Under the pieces are notes generated by a model that saw nothing but the letters and a program-made list of their open reading frames with translations, did not search any database and was not told where the DNA came from. This document shows, piece after piece, positions 56,155 through 64,000 of a stretch of 64,000 nucleotides of DNA. Each line of letters opens with the position of its first letter. The stretch's first letter is position 1. This stretch comes from Fibrivirga algicola. Lineage in GTDB: Bacteria; Bacteroidota; Bacteroidia; Cytophagales; Spirosomataceae. The position numbers and the translations under genes are program-made. The stretch lies in the NCBI RefSeq assembly GCF_011742925.1, contig NZ_WAEL01000008.1, forward strand, positions 62,001-126,000. The letters run 5' to 3'.

Positions 56155-56544
56155 ATGATACGTCAACTTGCCGTCTGGCTGTGCCTCAGCCTGCTTCTCG
56201 TTCAATGCAACAGCGGCTCAACCGAACTTGGAGCCGAGCCAGCCAACCTGGTCGATGAAGAAAAAATGGCCAATATTCTGACGGAGATTCACCTGGCAGA
56301 GGCCAGAGTTAGCAAGATGGCTATCCCCTCCACCGACACGTCGACATTGCTGTTCAAACGGCTCCAGTCCCAAACGCTGAAAAAATTCGACGTTGACACA
56401 GCCTCGTATACCAAAAGTTTCATCTATTACTCGGCTCGCCCCGCCAAGCTTGCCAAAATATATGAGCAGGTAGTCGAGAAGTTAACCGTGATTGAGCGGA
56501 AAAAAGCCGAGAGATCCAGTAAATCTAAACCCACCCCCCAATGA
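56155..56544 (+). CDS. DUF4296 lipoprotein
   Basis: 129-residue small lipoprotein typical of Bacteroidota: signal MIRQLAVWLCLSLLLVQCN (lipobox Val-Gln-Cys), then the DUF4296 pattern MANILTEIHLAEARVSKM and FDVDTASYTKSFIYYSARP. Its stop overlaps the hemG start (ATGA), so the two are translationally coupled. The family has no known function. Confidence 0.87.
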   Translation: MIRQLAVWLCLSLLLVQCNSGSTELGAEPANLVDEEKMANILTEIHLAEARVSKMAIPSTDTSTLLFKRLQSQTLKKFDVDTASYTKSFIYYSARPAKLAKIYEQVVEKLTVIERKKAERSSKSKPTPQ

Positions 56545-57857
56545 TAACCGGCATCATCGGCGCCGGTATCTCGGGCCTTACTCTAGCTTACGAACTGCAA
56601 CAGCGCGGGCAGGACTACCAACTCTGGGAAGCTAATTCGCAAGCGGGCGGCTACATCCGATCGGAACGCAACAGCGATTACCTGTGCGAACTTGGCCCCA
56701 ACTCGCTGCTCGGCGACGAGGCACTACTAGCTTGGCTCGACGGACTGGGGCTGACTCCCGATCTGGTCTTTGCCAACGCCGTGAGCAAGGCCCGATTTAT
56801 TTACCGCGACGGCGCTTATCGTGAATTACCCGGTACACCACCCGCCCTGTTATTTGGCGGCTTTTTCAGCCTGAAAACGAAGTGGGCCGTTTTTAGAGAG
56901 CTTAGTAACAAAAGCCAGTCGCCAGTTGGTGAGACCCTCGGACAGTTTTTCCGGCGGCGCTTTTCCTCAGAAATTGTCGATTATGCCTTGGGGCCATTCG
57001 TGGCGGGCATTTACGCCGGCGATCCAGAGCGCCTATTAGTATCGGAGACCTTTCCGGTGCTATTGCAGTACGAACGCGAGTACGGCTCGGTTCTGAAAGG
57101 GCTGATTAAGAACCAGAGCAAAACGGGTCGCCGCCAGTCGTTCAGTTTTCGCGATGGTATGCAGATGCTACCCAACGCGCTGGCCAGCAAGCTCACGCAG
57201 GCGCATTTCTCCTGCCCCGTTAGCCGTATCGAACGTACCCAAACGGGTTGGCTGGTTCACACGCCTACGGGTCCGCAAGTGGTTGACAGGCTGGTATTGG
57301 CGGTTAGTACCGAAGCCGCCGCCCGGTTGCTCGCCGACCACGCCCCGGCGTTCTCAACTGATTTACGACACATCGAGTATCCGCCGATGGTAGCCGTACA
57401 TTCGGTGTACAAGCGCGCCGATGTAACTCATCCGCTGAACGGTTTTGGTGGCCTGAACCCCGCCGTTGAAGGCCGGTTCGCCGCTGGTCATATCTGGAGC
57501 AGCTCAATCTTTGCCGGCCGTTGCCCAGCCGACGAAGTACTGTTTACCACCTTCGTAGGGGGGCAGCAGAATGCCGGAAACGCCCGCCTCCCCGACGCCA
57601 CGATTCAGGCGCGGGTACATGCAGAACTGGTCGAGTCGTTTGGCATTACAGCACCGAAGCCAGTCCGGCAGCAGTCGTTTCCCTGGCCGAAAGCCATTCC
57701 GCAGTACGACGAAAATCTACAGGCGGTAAAACCAGCGGTTGCCGCACTAGAAGCTGCCAATCTCTTTATCTGTGCCAACTGGTACGGCGGTGTTTCGCTT
57801 TCCGACTGTATCGGTAAAGCCAGAGCGCTGGGCGATCGGTTGACCTCAGCAAGCTAA
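56541..57857 (+). CDS. hemG: Protoporphyrinogen oxidase (FAD-dependent)
   Basis: 438-residue FAD amine-oxidase-like enzyme that converts protoporphyrinogen IX to protoporphyrin IX in haem synthesis. The dinucleotide motif GIIGAGISGLTLAYELQQRG is at the very N-terminus, FAD-contacting GGYIRSERNSDYLCELGPNSLLGDE follows, and the C-terminal flavin motif is NLFICANWYGGVSLSDCI. Length fits HemY-type enzymes (430-480). Coupled to the DUF4296 lipoprotein gene upstream. Confidence 0.9.
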   Translation: MITGIIGAGISGLTLAYELQQRGQDYQLWEANSQAGGYIRSERNSDYLCELGPNSLLGDEALLAWLDGLGLTPDLVFANAVSKARFIYRDGAYRELPGTPPALLFGGFFSLKTKWAVFRELSNKSQSPVGETLGQFFRRRFSSEIVDYALGPFVAGIYAGDPERLLVSETFPVLLQYEREYGSVLKGLIKNQSKTGRRQSFSFRDGMQMLPNALASKLTQAHFSCPVSRIERTQTGWLVHTPTGPQVVDRLVLAVSTEAAARLLADHAPAFSTDLRHIEYPPMVAVHSVYKRADVTHPLNGFGGLNPAVEGRFAAGHIWSSSIFAGRCPADEVLFTTFVGGQQNAGNARLPDATIQARVHAELVESFGITAPKPVRQQSFPWPKAIPQYDENLQAVKPAVAALEAANLFICANWYGGVSLSDCIGKARALGDRLTSAS

Positions 57858-57966
57858 TTCGCGAACGGAAAACTGATTCACACGGACAACGAAATAGCCA
57901 ATCCATAGAAGCCAGTCAACAGCCACGAAGCCGATCGATTAACGTTATTTAACGGTCCAAATGCAT

Positions 57967-57974
57967 TATTTTTG
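57967..57974 (+). promoter_or_regulatory. Possible -7 box of the mannosyltransferase gene
   Basis: TATTTTTG matches TAnnTTTG, 37 bases before the GTG start. No good -33 element. Confidence 0.35.
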
Positions 57975-58011
57975 AGCACGTGCCTGTTTTAGTACTAAAC
58001 GATTTGCCACC

Positions 58012-58794
58012 GTGACTGACCGTCTTGTAATCATACCGACCTTCAACGAAATCGAGAACATCGAGGCGATCATCCGCCGGGTGTTTTCACTGCCAACTGC
58101 CTTCGACCTGCTGATCGTCGACGACGGATCGCCAGACGGCACCGCCAAGGTAGTCAAGCAGTTACAGGCTGAGTTCCCCTTGCAGTTACACCTGCTCGAA
58201 CGGCGGGGTAAACTCGGGTTGGGTACGGCCTACATCGACGGATTCAAATGGGCGCTGGCTCGTGGCTATGAGTACCTGTTCGAGATGGACGCTGACTTTT
58301 CGCACAACCCCGACGATCTGGTTCGGCTCTACACGGCCTGCGCAACCGGAGGCGCCGACGTAGCCGTAGGGTCGCGGTATATCAAAGGCGTAAACGTGGT
58401 GAACTGGCCCATTGGCCGGGTGCTTATGTCGTACGGAGCCGGCATTTACGTTCGGTTTATCACTGGCATGCCCATCATGGACCCAACGGCTGGCTTTGTT
58501 TGCTACCGCGCCCACGTGCTCGACATTTTGCTCCAGAACCCGATCCGGTTTGTGGGCTATGCCTTCCAGATCGAGATGAAGTTTACCTGCTGGAAATACG
58601 GCTTCAGCATTCACGAGGTGCCCATTATTTTCACCGACCGCACGCGCGGCGAATCGAAAATGTCGACGAAGATCTTCAAGGAAGCCATCCTGGGCGTGAT
58701 CCAGATGAAGCTCAACAGCTTCTTCCGCCACTATATACCCGTTAAAAAAACAACGGCCGCCCCTGTAGCAGGAGAAGCCGTTGAAGCAGTTTAG
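58012..58794 (+). CDS. Polyprenol-phosphate mannosyltransferase (GT2)
   Basis: 260-residue family 2 glycosyltransferase transferring mannose (or another sugar) from a nucleotide donor to a polyprenyl phosphate. Motifs: VIIPTFNEIENIEAII, LIVDDGSPDGTAKVV (donor site), FEMDADFSHNPDDL (catalytic DAD) and the acceptor-loop region EVPIIFTDRTRGESKMS. The GTG at 58012 is used as start because no upstream ATG fits the family. It lacks C-terminal membrane helices, as in many bacterial Dpm1-type proteins. Probably supplies sugar for O-glycosylation or surface glycans. Confidence 0.9.
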   Translation: MTDRLVIIPTFNEIENIEAIIRRVFSLPTAFDLLIVDDGSPDGTAKVVKQLQAEFPLQLHLLERRGKLGLGTAYIDGFKWALARGYEYLFEMDADFSHNPDDLVRLYTACATGGADVAVGSRYIKGVNVVNWPIGRVLMSYGAGIYVRFITGMPIMDPTAGFVCYRAHVLDILLQNPIRFVGYAFQIEMKFTCWKYGFSIHEVPIIFTDRTRGESKMSTKIFKEAILGVIQMKLNSFFRHYIPVKKTTAAPVAGEAVEAV

Positions 58795-58807
58795 CGGTGT
58801 TTGTTGG

Positions 58808-58863
58808 GCAGGACGAACAGGACTTTTGGGGTTAGCCCCTAAAGTACTTCTGTTTATCCTGCC
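58808..58863. terminator. Imperfect hairpin between convergent genes
   Basis: GGCAGGACGAACAG (58808-58821) pairs with 58850-58863 with two mismatches; an inner GGGG/CCCC stem extends it. It lies between the mannosyltransferase and exported dehydrogenase genes. Confidence 0.6.
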
Positions 58864-58881
58864 AAACGTGCTTACCAAGCG

Positions 58882-60315
58882 TTACTTTTTCTTCTTTGCG
58901 ACCGTCGAAGCGGGCGCTTCACCGGTTTTCATGGTCATTGTTTCGGGGTTCCAGTGCACTACTTTCTGCTGAAAATAGCTTTCGTTACTAGCTAACACCG
59001 GCGCTGCAGCCCGGAAACCAAATACTGGATCTTCGATTGTTCCCTGACTACCGGCCCGCACGTTTTTAAAGAAGTCGCCAAAGTGAGCACCGTGGGCGTC
59101 TTCACCCTTAGGGGCATCGAACCGAACCTCCTTTACTGGCTCGGCCACTCGCGTCTCGGGCGGGTACTTGGCATCATACTGCCTCTTGAACTCCTCCTTC
59201 ACCGGCTCGGTAAACGTGAAGAAACTATCGTAACCATTATAGCCTGGTGCAATTGGTAGTTTACGCTTCGTCAGAATCAGGTTTTCCTCCGAAAACTCAA
59301 TCTGTCCTTCGTTTCCAATGATGCGGGTTACGTTGCTGATCTTTCCGGCATTGGCAAAGTTCACTCGCAGCACCATCTGAAACGCATCATGCGCAGCCGT
59401 TTTAGGATAGTCCATCACGCTCGTCATGATGTCAGGTACGTCGCGGCCATCTTTCCAGTAGGCTAGATTCCCCGACGAGTAAATGCGCGTCGGGCCCATT
59501 GAATTGGTGACGAAGTGCACACCCGTGATCAGGTGAATAAACAGGTCGCCCGCTACGCCGGTGCCATAGTCTTTGTAGTTGCGCCACCGGAAAAACCGCT
59601 TCGCGTCGAAAGGGTGCTTGGGCGCATCGCCCAGAAACCGGTCCCAATCGAGGGTAGCAGGCGATGCATCGGTTGGGATCGAGTAATTCCAAGCCCCGAT
59701 GGCATTGAACCGGTCGCTGTTGGACTCGATGTAGTTGATGGTACCAATATCACCCGCCTGCACCATGCGCTTTGCCTCCTGAAATGCCGAGCTGCTAATG
59801 CGCTGACTACCCACCTGCATCGTTTTCCCCGATTTCTTCCAGGCATCGATCACTGGTTTTCCCTCGTTTATGTGCTGCACCATAGGCTTTTCGCAATACA
59901 CGTGCTTGCCCGCCTTCAGGGCTTCAATGGTGATGTGATCATGCCAATGGTCGGGCGTTACCACGAGCACGGCGTCTACATCGGGCCGGGCCAGCACTTC
60001 GCGGAAGTCACGACTCGCAAACAGGTTTTTATCCTTGCCAAAAGCTGTTTTAGCGTGCTCAAGTCGGCCGTCGTACAGGTCAGCTACGGCCACAAGTTCT
60101 ACGTCGGGATTACGCAGCGCGGCCTGTGTATCATAGTTACCCTGTATGCCCATGCCAATAGTCGCGATCCGGATTTTGTCGTTCGGACTAACGCGTCTTA
60201 GGTTGGGAATATAGGCCGGAGCAACCGGGCCAAAGGGCCGGGCCACTGCTTCTGTAACGGCCAGAGCAGAAGCGGCGGTGAGTGTTCGGATGAATGTGCG
60301 ACGCGATGGGGTCAT
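58882..60315 (-). CDS. Tat-exported Gfo/Idh/MocA dehydrogenase
   Basis: 477-residue protein with a twin-arginine signal (SRRTFIRTLTAASALAV). The Rossmann domain carries IATIGMGIQGNYDT, LVAVADLYDGRLEHA, VVTPDHWHDHITIEALKAGKHVYCEKPM with the catalytic Lys of the EKP motif, and the C-terminal sheet domain includes GDLFIHLITGVHFV. It is a sugar or inositol dehydrogenase of the Bacteroidota-specific exported class; the substrate is unknown. It is a different lineage from the GH109-like copy at 17552. A Lys-rich tail (TVAKKKK) ends the protein. Confidence 0.88.
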   Translation of the reverse strand: MTPSRRTFIRTLTAASALAVTEAVARPFGPVAPAYIPNLRRVSPNDKIRIATIGMGIQGNYDTQAALRNPDVELVAVADLYDGRLEHAKTAFGKDKNLFASRDFREVLARPDVDAVLVVTPDHWHDHITIEALKAGKHVYCEKPMVQHINEGKPVIDAWKKSGKTMQVGSQRISSSAFQEAKRMVQAGDIGTINYIESNSDRFNAIGAWNYSIPTDASPATLDWDRFLGDAPKHPFDAKRFFRWRNYKDYGTGVAGDLFIHLITGVHFVTNSMGPTRIYSSGNLAYWKDGRDVPDIMTSVMDYPKTAAHDAFQMVLRVNFANAGKISNVTRIIGNEGQIEFSEENLILTKRKLPIAPGYNGYDSFFTFTEPVKEEFKRQYDAKYPPETRVAEPVKEVRFDAPKGEDAHGAHFGDFFKNVRAGSQGTIEDPVFGFRAAAPVLASNESYFQQKVVHWNPETMTMKTGEAPASTVAKKKK

Positions 60316-60678
60316 AGGAATTGACGTTTCCAGAGAAAGTCAATTCCTACGCCAACTTACCCGGTTTTCAGCGGCCCGGCCATTCGCAACTTCAGGGTGG
60401 TTCACTAAATCAGTTTTAAGCTGCTTCCCCCCTCTTTTTTGGCCGACCGGCACGAAAATACCTGCTAGCTGTAGTATCTTAATAAGCCAATTAGACAAGG
60501 GCCTATCTCCCCGAAAGAGACTAGCCCTGAAGGGACTTCCCATTACCGAAAGTCAAACACAGTCAGGCCATTAGCGTTATTAGATTAACTCCACCCCAAT
60601 GCAATAGTTACCCGGCGTTTTTTGCGGTATAAAACGCCTTCCCATCTGCTTTTACAGGTACGTTAACTGACTTCTGCT
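60316..60678. other. Intergenic region between divergent genes
   Basis: 363 bases with no recognisable gene. One iterated motif copy (60655-60664) lies 14 bases before the start of the next gene. No riboswitch or strong hairpin was identified. Confidence 0.4.
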
Positions 60679-61959
60679 ATGAAACGAACTACTGCGTTTC
60701 TATTGCTCTTCTGGATCATCACCAGCTTTGCCGCGCCAGCGTTTGCCAACTCGATTCTGATTCCGATGGACGACCGCCAGACCGACCACCTGAAAGCCTA
60801 CGGCATTGCCTATGCCGTGCTGAAAGATGAGCAGGAAGTAGACTGGTTGCTAAACTACCGGGGCGGCAGTTTTATGATCAAGCATTCGGCCAAATTCGAG
60901 AACGAATGCCGCGTTCGGGGCGTAACATTCGAGCTGTTGACCGACGGCGGGGCAGCCTCGATAAAACGACAACTGGCCAACCCCGACCTGAACATGGACG
61001 TGGTCACCCTGCAGAAAGCGGCCAAGATCGTTGTGTACTCGCCCGCTAAAGTGGGGCCGGCCGAGTTTGAGAATAACGACGCCGTTTTGCTGGTGCTGAC
61101 GTACGCCGAGATTCCCTACGAGCTGGTGTACGACGAAGAAATCCTGAAAGGCGACCTGCCCAAATATGACTGGTTGCACCTGCACCATGAAGACTTTACG
61201 GGTCAGTTTGGCCGGAATATGCAGCGCATGACTGTCTCTGACATTAAAGCGCAGGAAGAGATTGCCCGGAAGTACGGTTTCTCAAAAGTGTCGCAGATGA
61301 AACTGGCTGTTGCCAAAGGCATTAAAGCCTTCTGCGCGGGCGGTGGCTACCTGTTTGCTATGTGCTCAGCTGCCGAAACGCTCGACATTGCCCTGGCCGC
61401 CGACGGGGTCGACATTGTGGGTGATACCTACGATGGCGACGACATGGACCCGGCAGCGCAGGCCAAACTCGACTTTAGCAAAACGTTTGCCTTTCACAAT
61501 TTCAGACTCGAAGGCGACAACGGGTTCGGACGTGGCTTTTCAACGTTCTCCGACATTAATTCGGCTGCCGGACAGGGATACGGCGGTTCGTCGAGCGGCT
61601 ATTTCGAGCTGTTCAACTTCTCGGCCAAATGGGACGTCATTCCGGCCATGCTGACGCAGAATCACGAGGCGGTTATTAAAGAATTTACGGGGCAGACTAC
61701 CGCTTTCCGCAAATCGACGGTTAAGTCAAGTTCACTCGTGATGGGGCAAAGTACGACATCAGACCGGTATCTGTACGGCGAAATGGGCCGCGGTCAATGG
61801 ACGTTCTACGGCGGACATGACCCCGAAAACGTTCGCGGGGGCGGTGGTAGCTGGCGTATGCCCACAGACCTCAACCTGCACACGCACTCGCCCGGTTACC
61901 GGCTCATCCTGAATAACGTGCTGTTTCCGTCGGCCAGAAAGAAAAAGCGGAAAACCTAG
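60679..61959 (+). CDS. Exported protein of a Bacteroidota family often labelled asparagine synthetase B
   Basis: 426-residue exported protein: signal MKRTTAFLLLFWIITSFAAPAFA, then SILIPMDDRQTDHLKAYGIAYAVLKDEQEVDWLLNYRGGSF. The middle has a class I glutamine-amidotransferase-like nucleophile-elbow region, IKAFCAGGGYLFAMCSAAETLDIALAADG, and the C-terminus YGGHDPENVRGGGGSW. As I recall, such proteins are called asparagine synthetase B in databases, although no synthetase domain is visible. A peptidase-like or ligand-binding role is more likely. The last residues are Lys/Arg-rich. Confidence 0.72.
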   Translation: MKRTTAFLLLFWIITSFAAPAFANSILIPMDDRQTDHLKAYGIAYAVLKDEQEVDWLLNYRGGSFMIKHSAKFENECRVRGVTFELLTDGGAASIKRQLANPDLNMDVVTLQKAAKIVVYSPAKVGPAEFENNDAVLLVLTYAEIPYELVYDEEILKGDLPKYDWLHLHHEDFTGQFGRNMQRMTVSDIKAQEEIARKYGFSKVSQMKLAVAKGIKAFCAGGGYLFAMCSAAETLDIALAADGVDIVGDTYDGDDMDPAAQAKLDFSKTFAFHNFRLEGDNGFGRGFSTFSDINSAAGQGYGGSSSGYFELFNFSAKWDVIPAMLTQNHEAVIKEFTGQTTAFRKSTVKSSSLVMGQSTTSDRYLYGEMGRGQWTFYGGHDPENVRGGGGSWRMPTDLNLHTHSPGYRLILNNVLFPSARKKKRKT

Positions 61960-61972
61960 GTACGTGGCCTTG

Positions 61973-62776
61973 CTAGTGAGCCAGTAACCACTCGCGCACG
62001 CGTGGGTTGAAATCGCCGATGCATTCCCAGTGGAATGCGTGGCCAGCTTCGTCGTAGAGGTGAAGCGTGCTGTTGGGAATCGCCCCGGCCACTTCTTCGG
62101 CCATCCAGACCGGCGTGAAATTGTCGTTCCAGCCGCCAATAACCAGAACGGGCTGCGTTAGTCGGGGCAGTTCGGCCAGCGTGTTGTGGGCAATGCAGGC
62201 TTCGGCCTGTCCTTCCAGCCCGTGCAAAGGCTGGGGATTGGCATCAATTGCCGCCGCTTGCCGACCGGCCTGAAAATCAGCATACATCGCGTCGTTATCC
62301 CAACTCGCCTTCGAATAGATCAGCAGTTGAATGTAGTTGGCAAACTCCTCGGGCCGAAGCCGGGCCTTGATGGTAGCCATATGCCGGAAAATAGCCTCGG
62401 CGGTGCGGTCACAGCGTGCCCAGGGGCACATCAGCACCAGCGACTTTACCTTGTCGGGGTGGCGCAGGGCCAGTTGCTGTGCGATGGTACTGCCCATCGA
62501 GACGCCTACTACCCGCACACTAGTCAGGCCCAGCCCATCGATCAGACCAGCATAATCGTCAGCCATCTGTTCGGTACTGTAGGGACCTACTGGCTTATCA
62601 GAATGCCCAACGCCCCGGTTATCACCCATGATACACCGAAAGCGATGTTGCCAGTCATCAGCGTGTTTCTCCCAAACCGAGCCGGGAGCCGTGATACCCA
62701 TAATCAGCAGCAACGGCTCGCCCGATCCGCGTTCGATATAGTGTAAATTGATGCCGTTGGTTGTGATGAAAGGCAT
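61973..62776 (-). CDS. Alpha/beta hydrolase
   Basis: About 267-residue hydrolase. The catalytic triad is visible: nucleophile Ser in VVGVSMGSTIAQQLA, Asp in LVIGGWNDNFTPV and His in YDEAGHAFHWE. An oxyanion segment MGDNRGVGHSDKP precedes it. The start at 62776 (MPFITTNGINLHY) is preferred over the ATG 14 codons upstream. Esterase, lactonase or haloperoxidase-like activity possible; the substrate is not predictable. Confidence 0.88.
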   Translation of the reverse strand: MPFITTNGINLHYIERGSGEPLLLIMGITAPGSVWEKHADDWQHRFRCIMGDNRGVGHSDKPVGPYSTEQMADDYAGLIDGLGLTSVRVVGVSMGSTIAQQLALRHPDKVKSLVLMCPWARCDRTAEAIFRHMATIKARLRPEEFANYIQLLIYSKASWDNDAMYADFQAGRQAAAIDANPQPLHGLEGQAEACIAHNTLAELPRLTQPVLVIGGWNDNFTPVWMAEEVAGAIPNSTLHLYDEAGHAFHWECIGDFNPRVREWLLAH

Positions 62777-62833
62777 AGAATTGGGGAGTTGAGTCACACC
62801 GGCTTTTACCCGGTTCAATAAATGAATGCCAAA

Positions 62834-63652
62834 TCAAATAGCTGGCAGCAGTGTTTCGTACACCCAGCGGCCATCATGGAGAGTCACGCCGTCGGGGTCA
62901 TTCATGGCTTCGGGGCCTTCGTCTTCGCAAATAATCCAGCCGCTGTAGTTCTGCTCGACCAGCCAGCGTGTAATGCTAACAAAATCAACTTTGCCGTTGC
63001 CCAGCAGCGCAAACTCAGGCTCACCGTTCCAGTCTTTGAAGTGCACCAGATTGATTAGCGAGGCGTACTCCTTCATCTTCGTCAGCGGGTCCATACCGCC
63101 GTTGATGAGGTGGCCCACATCCGGCGTCCAGCCTGTCACCGACTGGTCGAGCGATTCCAGAATGACCCGGTAATCTTCCTCCGTGCGCGTAATCGACGAA
63201 TGGGGCGAGTTCGGGTGGAAACTACAGGGCACGCCCGCATCGACCGCCCGCCGCGATACCCGATTGACGATATTGACCAGGTTCCGTCGACGGACCTCGA
63301 TGTCGTGCCGCCCGGTTGGCTTCTGCACCGTGCAGAGAATCGCGCCCGGGAAGTGCCTGAGCAGGTCGATTGCCCGATCGGCTTCGCGGCGTTCCTGTTC
63401 GGTTTCTTCGGGGCCATTCCAGTCGAGGGCCAGTGCAACGGCCGCGAGTTCAACGCCCCGTTCAGCTAGTTTTTTGCCCAGGCTTTCGGCGTCGGGCAGG
63501 TCGCCCATCCAGTTGAAAATCGGCTCAATTCCCGCAAAACCAGCCTGCGCCGTAATGTCGATCATGTGCCCCTGCCGGTTAGTGTGGGTCAGACCGTTGT
63601 TATTCATGAACCAGGTGTACGCCTCGGCTCCAAAGCGAAAAGGGAAAGACAT
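62834..63652 (-). CDS. Sugar phosphate isomerase/epimerase (TIM barrel)
   Basis: About 272-residue member of the xylose isomerase-like TIM-barrel family. Segments: FGAEAYTWFMNNNGLTHTNRQGH, AGVPCSFHPNSPHSS (metal His/Asn region), GWTPDVGHLINGGMDPL and VHFKDWNGEPEF, with the metal-binding Glu in WIICEDEGPEAM. The start at 63652 (MSFPFRFGAEAY) is chosen; the longer open frame runs into hairpin copy G and is an artefact. It is followed upstream by another gene of the same superfamily, so the two probably act in one sugar pathway. Confidence 0.88.
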   Translation of the reverse strand: MSFPFRFGAEAYTWFMNNNGLTHTNRQGHMIDITAQAGFAGIEPIFNWMGDLPDAESLGKKLAERGVELAAVALALDWNGPEETEQERREADRAIDLLRHFPGAILCTVQKPTGRHDIEVRRRNLVNIVNRVSRRAVDAGVPCSFHPNSPHSSITRTEEDYRVILESLDQSVTGWTPDVGHLINGGMDPLTKMKEYASLINLVHFKDWNGEPEFALLGNGKVDFVSITRWLVEQNYSGWIICEDEGPEAMNDPDGVTLHDGRWVYETLLPAI

Positions 63653-63655
63653 ATG

Positions 63656-63753
63656 GTTTGAGGTTTGTCGTCTGTGGTTTGTGGTTGCGCTGCTAATACA
63701 CCAAGTCGTAGGTAAGCAGCGCAACCACAAACCACAGACGACAAACCTCAAAC
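63656..63753. repeat. GTTTG intergenic hairpin, copy G, perfect 39-bp arms
   Basis: 63656-63694 and 63715-63753 are exact inverted repeats of 39 bases (GTTTGAGGTTTGTCGTCTGT...) around a 20-base loop. It begins one base after the stop of the partial gene on its right and ends three bases before the start of the isomerase gene on its left. Confidence 0.95.
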
Positions 63754-63754
63754 G

Positions 63755-64000
63755 TCAAGCGTATTTAGCCTGCATGGCTTTGATGAATTTGAGACCGTTT
63801 TCGGCGATCTCCCAGGGCTTGCTGTATTCCCGCCAGACGTTGATGGAATTGGCGAAGTTGATGTCATTGCGGGTAAACGCTTCAATCGTCATCCAGCCGG
63901 TGTAGTTGATTTCGGCCAGCGTCCGGAAGGTATCGTCCCAGGGAATATGCCCATCGCCGGGCGTTCCCCGGTCGTTTTCGCTGATGTGAACATGCGCCAG
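63755..64000 (-). CDS. Sugar phosphate isomerase/epimerase, partial (C-terminal end)
   Basis: The last 81 codons of a gene that continues beyond the window. It reads LAHVHISENDRGTPGDGHIPW then INYTGWMTIEAFTRND and ends IKAMQAKYA. The HVHISENDRG and GHIPW motifs are those of D-tagatose/L-ribulose 3-epimerase-like TIM barrels, where His and Glu bind the metal and the Asp/Arg loop contacts substrate. The stop is at 63755-63757. It precedes the 62834 isomerase gene on the same strand across hairpin copy G. Confidence 0.85.
   Translation of the reverse strand: MAHVHISENDRGTPGDGHIPWDDTFRTLAEINYTGWMTIEAFTRNDINFANSINVWREYSKPWEIAENGLKFIKAMQAKYA

Noticed and set aside
58186-58878. 230-codon minus-strand frame opposite the mannosyltransferase
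   Set aside because: The sense strand carries all GT2 motifs; the antisense frame has no start context or recognisable sequence.
59515-60201. 228-codon plus-strand frame opposite the exported dehydrogenase
   Set aside because: The minus-strand protein is a clear Gfo/Idh/MocA member with a Tat signal over the same bases; the plus frame shows no domain.
63183-63905. 240-codon plus-strand frame across the isomerase and hairpin G
   Set aside because: It runs antisense to two clear TIM-barrel genes and through the inverted repeat, so it is a shadow.

Overview
The window looks like a chromosomal segment of a free-living Bacteroidota, most likely Cytophagales of the Spirosoma/Fibrella kind; I cannot fix the genus. 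Evidence: about 50-52% G+C; Bacteroidota-type -7 boxes (TAnnTTTG) in front of several genes; no regular Shine-Dalgarno sequences; and families typical of the phylum (DUF4296 lipoprotein, GSCFA protein, HisKA_2 kinases with TPR sensors, Tat-exported Gfo/Idh/MocA dehydrogenases, BatD/DUF58 pair). No rRNA, tRNA, transposase, phage gene or CRISPR array was seen.

Layout. 1-3.5 kb: efflux operon (TolC, lipidated HlyD adaptor, ABC-2 permease). 3.7-9.9 kb: inorganic carbon uptake genes (dabA, NuoL-like dabB, SulP transporter). 10-15.6 kb: NUDIX hydrolase divergent from a DeoR regulator, then TPR histidine kinase, degenerate kinase and LytTR response regulator. 15.8-17.4 kb: envelope and stress genes. 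17.5-25 kb: carbohydrate genes (GH109-like oxidoreductase, galactokinase-like kinase, glycosylasparaginase, glgX). 25-29 kb: pdxA with a long basic N-terminal extension, yicC, 3-methyladenine glycosylase. 29-36 kb: secreted proteins, MFS transporter, ogt, response regulator, OmpA protein, MpaB-like oxygenase. 36-43.9 kb: prfC, a small stress group, yggS, and rpsF-rpsR-rplI. 44.6-49.7 kb: a photosensory operon. 49.8-64 kb: GSCFA, mrp, NifU-like, MOSC, BatD/DUF58, hemG, a polyprenol-phosphate mannosyltransferase, an exported dehydrogenase, a hydrolase and two sugar isomerase/epimerase genes.

Most interesting locus: 44653-49713. A five-PAS sensor kinase is followed by two tandem genes for photoactive yellow protein (PYP), both keeping the chromophore cysteine and the Tyr and Glu that bind the p-coumaryl phenolate. 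A small PAS-like protein and an AMP-forming ligase with an N-terminal acyl-carrier-like domain follow. The last three genes overlap at start/stop codons. This suggests a light-sensing unit with its own chromophore-activating enzyme. The tyrosine ammonia-lyase needed to make p-coumarate is not in the window.

Two genome-scale patterns also stand out. First, the 10-mer CAGGTACGTT or its complement occurs at least 21 times (about 0.1 expected by chance), in both orientations, in genes and in terminator loops, like a DNA uptake sequence. Second, at least seven intergenic inverted repeats built from GTTTG words fill the gaps between co-directional genes. They usually start at the upstream stop codon, and their arms vary together from copy to copy.
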